33,469 bases of DNA, taken from the NCBI GenBank assembly GCA_021852345.1, contig JAJZNL010000051.1, forward strand, positions 1 to 33,469, given 5' to 3'. Made by a program: the position numbers and the translations under genes. The notes beneath the pieces were generated by a model. It saw nothing but the letters and a program-made list of their open reading frames with translations, made no database searches and had not been told where the DNA came from. Position 1 is the stretch's first letter. Each line of letters starts with the position of its first letter. This document shows, piece after piece, positions 9,401-16,289 of the stretch. Source of the stretch: Actinomycetes bacterium (GTDB lineage: Bacteria; Actinomycetota; Acidimicrobiia; Acidimicrobiales; JABEUL01).

Positions 9401-12400
9401 GGGTTCGACGTAGCACTTAACTGTATGGTGTTTACTATGCTGAGGCTTCCAAGGGATACTTCCAATATCTCATTTAAACTGCCAACTGACACCAGTAAGA
9501 AATTGCTGTCTGGAGTTATCGCTAAACCGGTGGCGGCTGCAGGCAATGTTATTGACGATCCAGCCTGAAGGGTTTGCAAGTTGATGGAAACAATCGCTCC
9601 GGATGTATTTTCCGTTACATAGGCTGAAGTTCCATCCGGCGTAATTGCAATTGAGGTGGGTCCGTTTGGAATCGTGACACTTTTGGCAACCGTGTTGGTT
9701 GAAGTATCAATAATATCGACAGTATTTGAAGTTTGATTCGATTCGAGCAAGTAGTTTCCGTTGGGAGTTATCGCTTCGCCGCTGGGTAAAGTACCCACCG
9801 GAATGAGTGTCCCCGCCGTATTCTTAACTAGATTAACCGGAGTTATACTTTTAGCGGAAGCATTTGCGACATATGCCGTCCAGTTGGCCGGCGGACAACC
9901 AGGAACCACAACGGCTACTGTTGAAGTTGCTTCGGTGCCTCCGTTCAGAGAGGCCGTTTGACCGGTGAACACAAATTGATTCGATGCGGAGCCCGAACCA
10001 GTTTCGGTGACTGAAGCAAAATAAGTTCCGCAACTCACATATGTGTGCGTAACCTTCGGCGTCGTCGTCAACAACGTAGAGCCGTCTCCGAAGTTAAAGT
10101 AATAGGAAGTGATCGTTCCGAATTTTACGGTTGAAGCCGATGCATCCAAGGTGCTGGGAGAGTTTGGCGCCGCTACGGTTACCGTAAGGTTAGCTACTGG
10201 CGGTTGATCGGGAGTAATAGCAACTGCATTTGAGTCAGTTCCCAAACTGATACTGTTTGAGCTAAACGTTTTAGTGTCTAAAGAATCGGCGCTAGTGGAC
10301 GAACTGTCCGTAACCAAGAAATTAGATCCGTTCGGCAACACAGCTACTCCGGAAGGGGAGATGCCCACACTTTGTGTGCTCGAAACAGTTAAATTGATTA
10401 GGTTTATAACCGAAACATTGGATGAGCTACTATTAGCGACGTAAGCAAACTGACCGCTCGGGGTGATCGAAACGGCATCTGGTGCTGTTCCAACTGGAAT
10501 CGCAGTCAACGGAAGCTGACTTCTGGTGTCTATCGGGACAACGTCGTTTGAAGCTTGGTTGACGCTTAATACATACCTTCCGTCGGGGGTAATGGAAAGA
10601 GCTACTGGATTGGTGCCGACGTTTACCGTCGTTTCCACCGATCCGAGTTCGTCTGTGGTCAGTCCTATTACCGAAACGTTGTTCGATGAAAAGCTTGCAA
10701 CATATATCGTGGAACCACTTGGCGATATGGCTATGGCATCGGGTTGGCTTCCGACGGAAATCGGCGTTCCGACGGTCATCGAGTTTAAATTAATCGGAAC
10801 GATTTGGTTAGCGCCACTTTCGACAATCCAAGCTGTCGTACCGTCTGGGGAAACCGCTATCGCGTCAGGCGAACTAGCTAAAGCCACCGTTTTTATTACG
10901 GTATTATTTGAAGTATCTATCTCGCTTAAGTTGTTTGAAGTTTCGTTAACAATAAGCGCATCTGAAGCATTTGGGGTTATGGCCACTGCCACAGGGTTGG
11001 TTCCGACAGTTATAGGTGTGCCAGCAACGTCAGTTGCTACATTTACTGGAGTTACGGAGTTTGCCGAAGAATTAACTATATACGCCTCCCAATTTGGAGT
11101 CGTAAAAGTTGGAACATACACATCCTGCGTTGCAACGGCCGAATAACCGCCGTTTTGTGACATTGTTTGACCGGTAAATTTTCGCGTTATCGAAGTACCT
11201 GCGGAGTCTGTTTCGGTAACTGAAGCCAAATAGCTTCCTCCTGAAAGATAGACATGACTGGCAGTTGGTACAGTAGTAGTTTCGGTTGTGCCGTCTCCGA
11301 AGTTCCATACATATTTGACTATTGTTCCAAACTTCACCGTGGAAGCGGATGCGTCAAAGGTGGTGGCACTGCCTGAGGCAGCAGGCGTAACTGAAAGTTG
11401 AGCTACAGGTGCCTGGTCCGGATCTATGACGATTGCATCAATTCCAACTCCAATAGTAAAAGCGGTCTGGGGCGTGTCCGTAGCCAAAACAACTGGCATT
11501 ACCGTTCCGTCACCGCTGTTAACAACGTAGGCCATTTTGGAGTCTGGAGTTACCGCTATAGCAATTGGGTTTTGACCTACAGTAAAGGTATTCAATACTT
11601 GAAAAGTAGTAGTTGAGACAACGCTTACGGAATTTGAGTTGTAGTTGGTGACAAGTACCTGTTTTCCATTAGGCGCAACTGCGATTCCTTGGGGATCTTT
11701 GCCTACAGAAATCGGAGATCCAACAATGGAACTGGCAAGGTAAAGAGGGTAGATGGCGTTGTTGGCAGAACTTGCTATCCAAGCGACATTTCCGTTAGGT
11801 TCAATGCTGATCCCTGAAGCACCTGGTACGGTTATGGTATTAACGATATTGTCTGTAGCGGTTGAAATAATCGCCACTTGATTGCTTGCTGGAACGGTGG
11901 CAAGAACAAAGTCGCCATTGGGAGTTACCGCAACATCGTTGGGCGCACCGCTTAACACTATTGAACCACCTGCGGAATTCGTTACGGTATTAACCTGAAC
12001 TATCTTACTTCCTCCATAGTCGGCGACAAAACCCTCCGTGCCTTTGGGCGTAATTGCCATTGAATAAGGCGCGGATCCGCCTCCGATTCCAATGTTGCCC
12101 GATCCGGCACCAGTGTTAAGGTCGACATATGAAACAGTTCCGGCTTGATTGCACATATATAGAGTTGAATCATTAGGTGTAATTGCAACGGATCGTTGTC
12201 CGTGACCGTTGGTGCCGATTGCAGCACCTACGTTTTCGGTAGCAGTGTTGAACGGAACTATGTCGTTTGAATTTGGATTACTTACGTATGCCGTCCAAGC
12301 CAGAGGCGTCGTCGGAGTTGATGATGACAGGATGGTATTTTTCAGTGTCTTTTGTCCATCGGGGATCATCGCAAAAACGTATGTCGACAAGATGACGATA

Positions 12401-12558
12401 ACCGTTACAGCAAAGACTAGCGAATGCAAAAAAGCCTTGAGCGACCGTGTACTCGATTTGGCCGTTGTTTTGAATTCTCTTTTGGCGTTATGACGATCTA
12501 TATTAAGACCATTGTCCGCAACTGCCAACTTTCTGTCGGTTGGGCCGATTAAATTCAT
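6454..12558 (-). CDS. Giant surface/secreted beta-propeller, PKD and pilin-head-like repeat protein
   Basis: A 2034-residue exported protein. Residues 43-63 form a hydrophobic segment after a basic region, followed by VFA, so a signal peptide or membrane anchor. A module of about 405 residues then occurs three times: a YVTN-type propeller (repeats such as AITPDGTSAYVTENTSG) and a PKD domain with the WNFGDGS-type core near residues 419, 823 and 1231. Next come three repeats of about 130-140 residues that start with RVCDTRS/RICDTRS (about 1298, 1440, 1580) and contain FLTVWPSG-like and VIDVNGYY-like strands. Residues about 1710-2034 hold two similar domains, each with a Cys pair around a VSMAVFSP/ISLAEFSP strand, resembling heads of actinobacterial type IV pilins without the pilin helix. 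Adhesion or matrix building is inferred; no enzyme motif was seen. Confidence 0.85.
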   Translation of the reverse strand: MNLIGPTDRKLAVADNGLNIDRHNAKREFKTTAKSSTRSLKAFLHSLVFAVTVIVILSTYVFAMIPDGQKTLKNTILSSSTPTTPLAWTAYVSNPNSNDIVPFNTATENVGAAIGTNGHGQRSVAITPNDSTLYMCNQAGTVSYVDLNTGAGSGNIGIGGGSAPYSMAITPKGTEGFVADYGGSKIVQVNTVTNSAGGSIVLSGAPNDVAVTPNGDFVLATVPASNQVAIISTATDNIVNTITVPGASGISIEPNGNVAWIASSANNAIYPLYLASSIVGSPISVGKDPQGIAVAPNGKQVLVTNYNSNSVSVVSTTTFQVLNTFTVGQNPIAIAVTPDSKMAYVVNSGDGTVMPVVLATDTPQTAFTIGVGIDAIVIDPDQAPVAQLSVTPAASGSATTFDASASTVKFGTIVKYVWNFGDGTTETTTVPTASHVYLSGGSYLASVTETDSAGTSITRKFTGQTMSQNGGYSAVATQDVYVPTFTTPNWEAYIVNSSANSVTPVNVATDVAGTPITVGTNPVAVAITPNASDALIVNETSNNLSEIDTSNNTVIKTVALASSPDAIAVSPDGTTAWIVESGANQIVPINLNSMTVGTPISVGSQPDAIAISPSGSTIYVASFSSNNVSVIGLTTDELGSVETTVNVGTNPVALSITPDGRYVLSVNQASNDVVPIDTRSQLPLTAIPVGTAPDAVSITPSGQFAYVANSSSSNVSVINLINLTVSSTQSVGISPSGVAVLPNGSNFLVTDSSSTSADSLDTKTFSSNSISLGTDSNAVAITPDQPPVANLTVTVAAPNSPSTLDASASTVKFGTITSYYFNFGDGSTLLTTTPKVTHTYVSCGTYFASVTETGSGSASNQFVFTGQTASLNGGTEATSTVAVVVPGCPPANWTAYVANASAKSITPVNLVKNTAGTLIPVGTLPSGEAITPNGNYLLESNQTSNTVDIIDTSTNTVAKSVTIPNGPTSIAITPDGTSAYVTENTSGAIVSINLQTLQAGSSITLPAAATGLAITPDSNFLLVSVGSLNEILEVSLGSLSIVNTIQLSATSNPSSIEVMPNGAYAYVTDPINATVSQINLTDFQITNSISLPTGSSPSSMAITPDGQELFVTESKNNAVAEISTASNTVAATVNLAIGSAPSGVAVTPNSQFAYVTDSGTSSVSVISIASETVSTTITTGFTSPSAIAITPDQSPIARLYTLGPAVIDSPVTLVAPSVVQYGTITTYVWNFGDGSPTVTTNTDQTTHTYSSQGVYTASVTLTDSSGTSTTITFNGNMVLNNGSALATATYSVDVNGVYHPISPIRVCDTRSTAASNQCNSGGNGTLQAGSVLTVQITNEASDNVPTGATAAVLNITAISSASSPAGGFITVWPSNDTMPNASTLNFQGGEIVPNLTQIQLSPTGQIKIYNFNGSTDILVDVEGWIGPNPTGTTAGSYFNSISPYRICDTRSTSVSNQCNTGGNGTLSSGTTQNLTVQITGEGGIPKTGVTAVALNLTATDTTAWSFLTVWPSGTEPTASNSNWTAGGQTVANRVIVPVSTSGTINVANFGGSVDVIIDVNGYYTSNSNGATFTGTVPSRICDTRTNSGYPYQGQTLGAGSVLKVQVAGMGGVPSMNQSGAPIAAVLNITAVNTTQYSFFTVWPNDGTTEPNISDLNWSTGGVVRANLAIVKLGSDGMIDVANAFGSADLIIDVVGWYTLPTSTESQALSSLSIAQADANTLYSTDNNAFELTGGSTDTTASELNQLNSTQANYSVNGLYFTNGQTSAGNSTGPDNVSVTAFNCSSGTGTGLPPQNGSLCQGVSMAVFSPSTSSCFYLVINKQTTTANINGFPTASGGLTGTYYASLLEPGSVSQCSPLSDFPTNWGTTQPAINSVSPVIYLNQALLDSATAYTANSGQYDNTKYTDLASQLAAIDPTLTFTDGSTSSGNSTALLQISVTDTSCNSGTGTGTPEQNGTNCQEISLAEFSPVQDACFYAIVNKLATGDTVINGWPTASLTSTQGTFYAASFGLTSTSSCSPVTDNPTTWQTSVFPY

Positions 12559-13230
12559 TGCTGTCTCACTTTCTTTACGTTGTGGTTGTTAATTAATCGA
12601 TTTGTGTTTTTATCGGATTCATATCGAGTGGTACCTTTATGCAAAGACCATCAAGACTTGTAGAATAAGATAATTTCGCTGTTTCTGAATTAGTTGAGTG
12701 ACCGGTTATTGGCTGTATCTTTTCAATAAGATTCCTTAAGATTACGATTGTCCTGATCTTTTTGAAATAACTCATACAGATTTTAGTGACTCAAATTTAC
12801 TACTCACATAGGTTAAATCGATTCAATTTGCAAATTTGTTTCTAAATGTCTACAATTATTTGACGAATAATATCAAGGCATAAATTTATGCCGATCAGTT
12901 GAAAGTCTTTGGATAGAAATTTATTTTTAAACAAAATAGAAAAAAGTCACTGAAAAGTGAAAAAATTTTAATAAAAAATAATTTAGCTATTTTTATTAAA
13001 ATCAGATTCAACAGCCAATCGTAAATTTAGCAGACCTAAAAAGTGTGATGCTTTTTAGGGTACCCTCGTCGCTGGGGGAGCACAGCGGGAACGTATGGAT
13101 ATTCGTTAAAATTGGGCCCTTAAAGGGTAGCTGAGATAATTTTTGAGGTGTGCCAAACTTTGCGTAGGCTTTGTAAACTATTTAATGTCGCTTTATAACA
13201 AGTTGGGCACAGTCAAATGAAAGGAATCAA
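12559..13230. other. Long divergent intergenic region, A+T-rich with embedded hairpins
   Basis: A 672-nt gap between the divergent giant surface-protein and carbonic anhydrase genes. About 12830-13015 is very A+T-rich and contains a 12-bp inverted repeat, TTTTAATAAAAA (12966-12977) with TTTTTATTAAAA (12990-13001). The part nearer the carbonic anhydrase is more G+C-rich and structured and is listed separately. A frame of 60 codons at 12593-12775 on the minus strand has no coding look. Promoters for both flanking genes must lie here, but no single good -35/-10 pair stood out. Confidence 0.5.
13030..13146 (+). promoter_or_regulatory. Candidate structured leader upstream of carbonic anhydrase
   Basis: Three stems follow each other on the plus strand: CCTAAAAAG/CTTTTTAGG (13035-13043 with 13051-13059, perfect 9 bp, 7-nt loop), CGCTG/CAGCG (13070-13074 with 13083-13087, 8-nt GGGGAGCA loop), and CCC/GGG around TTAAA near 13118-13128. 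They stand out against the A+T-rich flank. They match no riboswitch class known to me. They could be a 5' leader element or a small RNA; this is inference from pairing only. Confidence 0.3.
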
Positions 13231-13713
13231 TTGCTAAACTCGGATTTAATTAACAACGCTCTCAACTATCAGTTGAGGATTGAAACTAACAATCTTCAAA
13301 AAGAGCCTACACGGAAACTGATAATTGTTAGTTGCATGGATTCTAGGTTGGATATTTTTAAGGTATTTGAACTCGAATCTGGGCAGGCTCATATCGTTAG
13401 AAATGCCGGCGGAGTTATTACCGATGATGTACTTAGATCGATTGCCATATCTCAACGAAAACTCAATACCGAAGAAATCATAGTTATGCAACATACCGAT
13501 TGTGGATTAAAGATTCTTGATGACGAAGAATTCATCGGTGAGATGGAATCCATAGGAGGAAAAAAGCCGAATTGGAAGACATACGCCTTTAAAGACAGTC
13601 AGGAAAATATGAGAAAATCTCTCGAGTTGATAAGAAGTACCCCTTACATAAAGTCCGAAAATTTGGTGGGTCTGATTATCAATGAAACCACCGGCGAAGT
13701 TCAAAGAGCATAA
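13231..13713 (+). CDS. Small beta-class carbonic anhydrase
   Basis: A 160-residue beta-carbonic anhydrase, which interconverts CO2 and bicarbonate using zinc. The zinc ligands Cys35, His88 and Cys91 are present in SCMDSRLD and QHTDCG, and the Asp37/Arg39 catalytic dyad is intact, as is the RNAGG loop (57-61). The length fits the short prokaryotic clade near M. tuberculosis Rv1284 rather than the plant-like enzymes of about 220 residues. The start is TTG with AAAGGA five bases upstream. The gene stands alone, after a long structured leader region and 270 nt before the convergent sulfur operon. Confidence 0.92.
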   Translation: MLNSDLINNALNYQLRIETNNLQKEPTRKLIIVSCMDSRLDIFKVFELESGQAHIVRNAGGVITDDVLRSIAISQRKLNTEEIIVMQHTDCGLKILDDEEFIGEMESIGGKKPNWKTYAFKDSQENMRKSLELIRSTPYIKSENLVGLIINETTGEVQRA

Positions 13714-13983
13714 TCAATTAAATTTACTCAGGTATTATGTATTTCAGGTATCGTGGAAACAATTTGGTGTCGTTTCGGATATGTAAAGTTATTACGATGA
13801 AATCTGTAAAACAAGGTGATAGAAATACTTAAATTCGCAGCGATTTAAATAATTGTGTATCTGTTTAGCTCAATTTATGTATATTTACAAAGTTGCCGTC
13901 AGTAAACGTATAGACAGTTTGCATCAATTTCAATTTGCCGTTGAAATCTTTAAGTCAACAAATTGAGTTTTAATAAAATAGAT

Positions 13984-14391
13984 CTAGCTATTTTGTTTTC
14001 CGTTGGCTACGTTTTGTGCACCCTCTAAGGCCTCAGATAATTTATTGTAGGCCTCTTGAGCAAGTCCACCCAAATCGGCGGCGCCAATTAGCTCCCTGGG
14101 ATCAACGGCTTTGACTGTTGTTCCAATTTCGCCTTGTGCTTGAGTGAGAGTAACGTTACAGGGGAGTAATAGTGACAAATCTAAGTCATGAATTAAAGCT
14201 TGGTGGGCAAATTTAGGATTGCAGGCTCCCAAAATAATTAAGGGTTGGAAATCTACGTCAATCTTCTTTTTAAGGGTTTGACTTACATCAATTTTCGTTA
14301 GTATGCCAAAGCCCACTTTTGCTAATTCCGCCGACAGTATCTCTTCGGTTTTTTCAAAATCGGTGTTCAATTTTACTGTAATGCTGTTCAT
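13984..14391 (-). CDS. DUF302 domain protein
   Basis: A 135-residue soluble DUF302 protein. The family hallmark is present: a first Cys in LGACNPKFAHQAL (Cys57) and a second in LLLPCNV (Cys78), in the usual alternating strand/helix fold. DUF302 has no settled biochemical function. Members often sit next to sulfur-transfer or metal-stress genes. Here it is the last gene of a three-gene minus-strand unit, 33 nt after the CstR-like repressor, so a part in persulfide or thiol chemistry using the two cysteines is a reasonable inference, not shown. Confidence 0.88.
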   Translation of the reverse strand: MNSITVKLNTDFEKTEEILSAELAKVGFGILTKIDVSQTLKKKIDVDFQPLIILGACNPKFAHQALIHDLDLSLLLPCNVTLTQAQGEIGTTVKAVDPRELIGAADLGGLAQEAYNKLSEALEGAQNVANGKQNS

Positions 14392-14424
14392 TTATATTTA
14401 TCCTTTCTATGGTAATAATGTAAA

Positions 14425-14697
14425 TTAAATTAACTTTGTAAAAAGTTTTTCGAGTTCTTCAAATCCATAATCGTCTTGGCTCGAATTCTCGTTTTCATTT
14501 TGGACGCAATATTTTAACGCAGATGTAAACAGATTAACGGTCGCACTTTGAAGCGCCTTGTTGGATGCCGCAAGTTGAATAAATATCTCTTTGCAATCTT
14601 TATTATCGGCAAGCATATTTTCGATTGCGGTCAGCTGACCTTTTATCCTAGATATTCTATTTTGAGTCTGTTTGGATATTTCATTTGGAAAGTTCAT
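14425..14697 (-). CDS. cstR: CsoR-family repressor of the persulfide-sensing (CstR) type
   Basis: A 90-residue all-helical CsoR/FrmR-family repressor. The RISRIKGQLTAIENML signature lies at 14-29. Two cysteines, Cys35 and Cys64, sit where copper-sensing CsoR has its Cys pair, but the histidine four residues before the second Cys is Ala60. This Cys-Cys, no-His pattern is that of CstR, which senses persulfides through a di- or trisulfide bridge rather than Cu(I). Its place 16 nt after a rhodanese/metallo-beta-lactamase gene supports that reading. The likely operator is the 20-bp palindrome at 15825-15844. The assignment rests on the residue pattern and context; binding was not tested. Confidence 0.85.
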   Translation of the reverse strand: MNFPNEISKQTQNRISRIKGQLTAIENMLADNKDCKEIFIQLAASNKALQSATVNLFTSALKYCVQNENENSSQDDYGFEELEKLFTKLI

Positions 14698-14713
14698 AAA
14701 AGCTCCCTTGATC

Positions 14714-15835
14714 TTATGCTGAACATCGGTTTGGACCTAACTCTAGATTAACCAGAACTTCAAGCGGAATCTCACCTAAACCCATATTGGATTTAATTAT
14801 GTGCTCATAATGGTTGGGACGCTGCGATACTTTAGAGGATATCCATTCTATGAATTCTTGTTTTTGGTAGTCAAGCTCCTTTATCTTGAGCTTTAATTCA
14901 TCAAGCGTTATGTTGACAACTTCGTTCTTCCTTAAAATTGTATCGCTTCCGTAGTGGGCCGGCAAAATTAATGTATCGCCAGGAAACTTTAAAAGCTTAC
15001 CGTGCAGGGAATCGTATAGATTTTCGGCGAATTCTCTGGCTTTGCTTGCAAGATCTGGGCGGCCTATGCCGTCTACAAAGACTGTGTTCCCCGTTAGAAG
15101 TACTTTGTCGTTGATGTTAAAGATAACCGAACCGTTGGTGTGGCCGGGTGTCCGAATTGTAGATATTGAGATAAAAGACCCACCTTTGACACTAAAAACT
15201 TGATTATCTTGCAAAGGTGTGAATTCAAAATGATAGGTGTCTAAAGGGTTTAAATATAATTTAGCGTCTGTCGCAAAAGATAGGAATCTCGCTCCGCTCA
15301 AATGGTCGGCATGCAGATGTGTATCGAAAATTTTGGTAATTGGTTTGTTTATGATTTGAGCTAATTCCAGATACTTGTCAACGTGAATAGACGGATCGAC
15401 TACAAATATTTCGTTGGAGGAGACAATGAGATACGAAAGACATCCCTTGCCGAGTCTCCTGATTTGAATGATAGTCAAATCATCGAAATTAACTTGAGCG
15501 GTATCGTATGCAGCCCCCCACGCTTTCATTCCGCCGTCGATATTAATTGCATCATAGCCGAGCTGTTGAAGTACTTGACATCCGTAGTTTGATCGATTTC
15601 CAGAAGCACAGATTAGTAGTATCCTTTTGTCACGGGGAATACTGTCAACGTTATCGAGAAGTTGACCTAATGGTATATTTATCGCCTGTTTGAGTGACCA
15701 TTGGGCAAATTCATCTTTTTCTCTAACGTCTATTATGATCGAATCTGATTGATCAAAAATATGATCGGTAAGTTGGTGGGCAGGTATGGATTTAACTGAA
15801 ATGCCTTTCATATAATTACTCAACATATACCCCAT
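14714..15835 (-). CDS. Rhodanese-metallo-beta-lactamase fusion, persulfide dioxygenase-like
   Basis: A 373-residue fusion. The N-terminal rhodanese domain (about 15-110) has active-site Cys77 in CASGNRS. The C-terminal MBL domain (about 120-365) has HLHADH (173-178) and GHT (His232), and resembles ETHE1/CstB persulfide dioxygenases, which oxidise glutathione or protein persulfide to sulfite. The domain order is the reverse of staphylococcal CstB. The metal-binding Asp expected in the TGD motif is Asn250 (TGNTVFVDGIGRPDL), so activity or metal use may be altered. The ATG at 15835 lies inside the operator palindrome; Met4 (15826) or Met9 (15811, MKGISVKSIP) are alternative starts, and none has a clear Shine-Dalgarno. 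It is the first gene of the operon with cstR and DUF302. Confidence 0.88.
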   Translation of the reverse strand: MGYMLSNYMKGISVKSIPAHQLTDHIFDQSDSIIIDVREKDEFAQWSLKQAINIPLGQLLDNVDSIPRDKRILLICASGNRSNYGCQVLQQLGYDAINIDGGMKAWGAAYDTAQVNFDDLTIIQIRRLGKGCLSYLIVSSNEIFVVDPSIHVDKYLELAQIINKPITKIFDTHLHADHLSGARFLSFATDAKLYLNPLDTYHFEFTPLQDNQVFSVKGGSFISISTIRTPGHTNGSVIFNINDKVLLTGNTVFVDGIGRPDLASKAREFAENLYDSLHGKLLKFPGDTLILPAHYGSDTILRKNEVVNITLDELKLKIKELDYQKQEFIEWISSKVSQRPNHYEHIIKSNMGLGEIPLEVLVNLELGPNRCSA

Positions 15836-15844
15836 GGGGTATAT
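15825..15844. promoter_or_regulatory. Perfect 20-bp palindromic operator, CstR/CsoR type
   Basis: ATATACCCCATGGGGTATAT is identical to its own reverse complement over all 20 bases. G/C tracts flanked by AT steps (ATACCCC...GGGGTAT) are the known form of CsoR/CstR-family operators. It lies just downstream of the predicted -10 element of the sulfur operon, about +8 to +27, so bound repressor would block the polymerase. It also covers the first possible ATG of the rhodanese-MBL gene. Confidence 0.85.
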
Positions 15845-15858
15845 TCCCGCCAGGTAAA

Positions 15859-15887
15859 ATTATATGTTAAATCTATACTCGGAGCAA
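15859..15887 (-). promoter_or_regulatory. Predicted promoter of the reactive-sulfur operon
   Basis: On the minus strand a consensus TATAAT (15859-15864) is preceded after 17 nt by TTGCTC (15882-15887), a weak -35. The predicted start near 15851 places the 20-bp palindrome immediately inside the transcript, as expected for repression by the CstR-like protein encoded by the second gene of the operon. Confidence 0.6.
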
Positions 15888-16276
15888 TTGTTGAAATCGT
15901 ATTGTAAAGTTATGTTCTTTGTGCGGTTCAAATGCATCTGTAAGTAGCAACGGCTGTTTTTAGTCTTGTGTCGATGGATTTGCAGCTTGGGCGATGTTTT
16001 GAATGCCACATCGTAACGGTTTGGAAAAATTACCGCAGTAAAATCGGGGTTTGAAACTTTTAATACCTTTAAGGGCAATAGACTTAATAAAAGTAATTTT
16101 ACCGCAAGAGTCAACTTTGCTTGTCTCAAATTATGACGCTATAATTATGACGGTGCCGGGTTAAATTTTTGGTTTGCCTCATTTGCCCGACTTAAACCGC
16201 TATTTCCTTTTTTTGGGAAATATTTTGGGTTTGCGTAAAACTAAAACCAATATAGTATTCAACAATCGATTAAATT
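15865..16276. other. Divergent intergenic region, no gene recognised
   Basis: This lies between the divergent sulfur operon and the carboxypeptidase gene. Its left edge holds the operon promoter and its right edge the -10 of dacA-like. An 89-codon minus-strand frame at 15860-16129 has no recognisable protein character and overlaps the operon promoter, so it is not called. No further structure was identified. Confidence 0.4.
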
Positions 16277-16289
16277 TAGAATAGTTTTC
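16277..16289 (+). promoter_or_regulatory. -10 element for a leaderless carboxypeptidase message
   Basis: TAGAAT (16277-16282) ends exactly 7 nt before the ATG at 16290, and no Shine-Dalgarno precedes the ATG. This fits transcription starting at the start codon. No convincing -35 was found at 16-18 nt. Confidence 0.4.

Noticed and set aside
10526..11146. 206-codon plus-strand frame with no stop.
   Set aside because: It mirrors the Thr/Val/Ser/Gly-rich repeats of the giant minus-strand gene; such codons leave the opposite strand open.
6454..12558. Many short repeated DNA words in this stretch, considered as CRISPR or tandem satellite DNA.
   Set aside because: The repeats are degenerate and in codon phase with propeller, PKD and surface-repeat protein domains; there are no uniform repeats and spacers.
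12593..12775. 60-codon minus-strand frame just upstream of the giant gene.
   Set aside because: No ribosome site, no recognisable features and A+T-rich composition like the surrounding gap.
12966..13001. A/T-only 12-bp inverted repeat considered as a terminator.
   Set aside because: It lies in a divergent promoter region where no transcript should end and has no G/C pairs in the stem; kept only as a note.
13125..13140. CTGAGATAA near carbonic anhydrase, like the CTGAGA box of the TPP riboswitch.
   Set aside because: The second conserved TPP part (ACCTGA...GGATAATGCCAGCG) is absent and the downstream gene is not a thiamine gene.
15860..16129. 89-codon minus-strand frame upstream of the sulfur operon.
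   Set aside because: It has no recognisable domain, low-complexity basic/Leu composition, no ribosome site and overlaps the predicted operon promoter.
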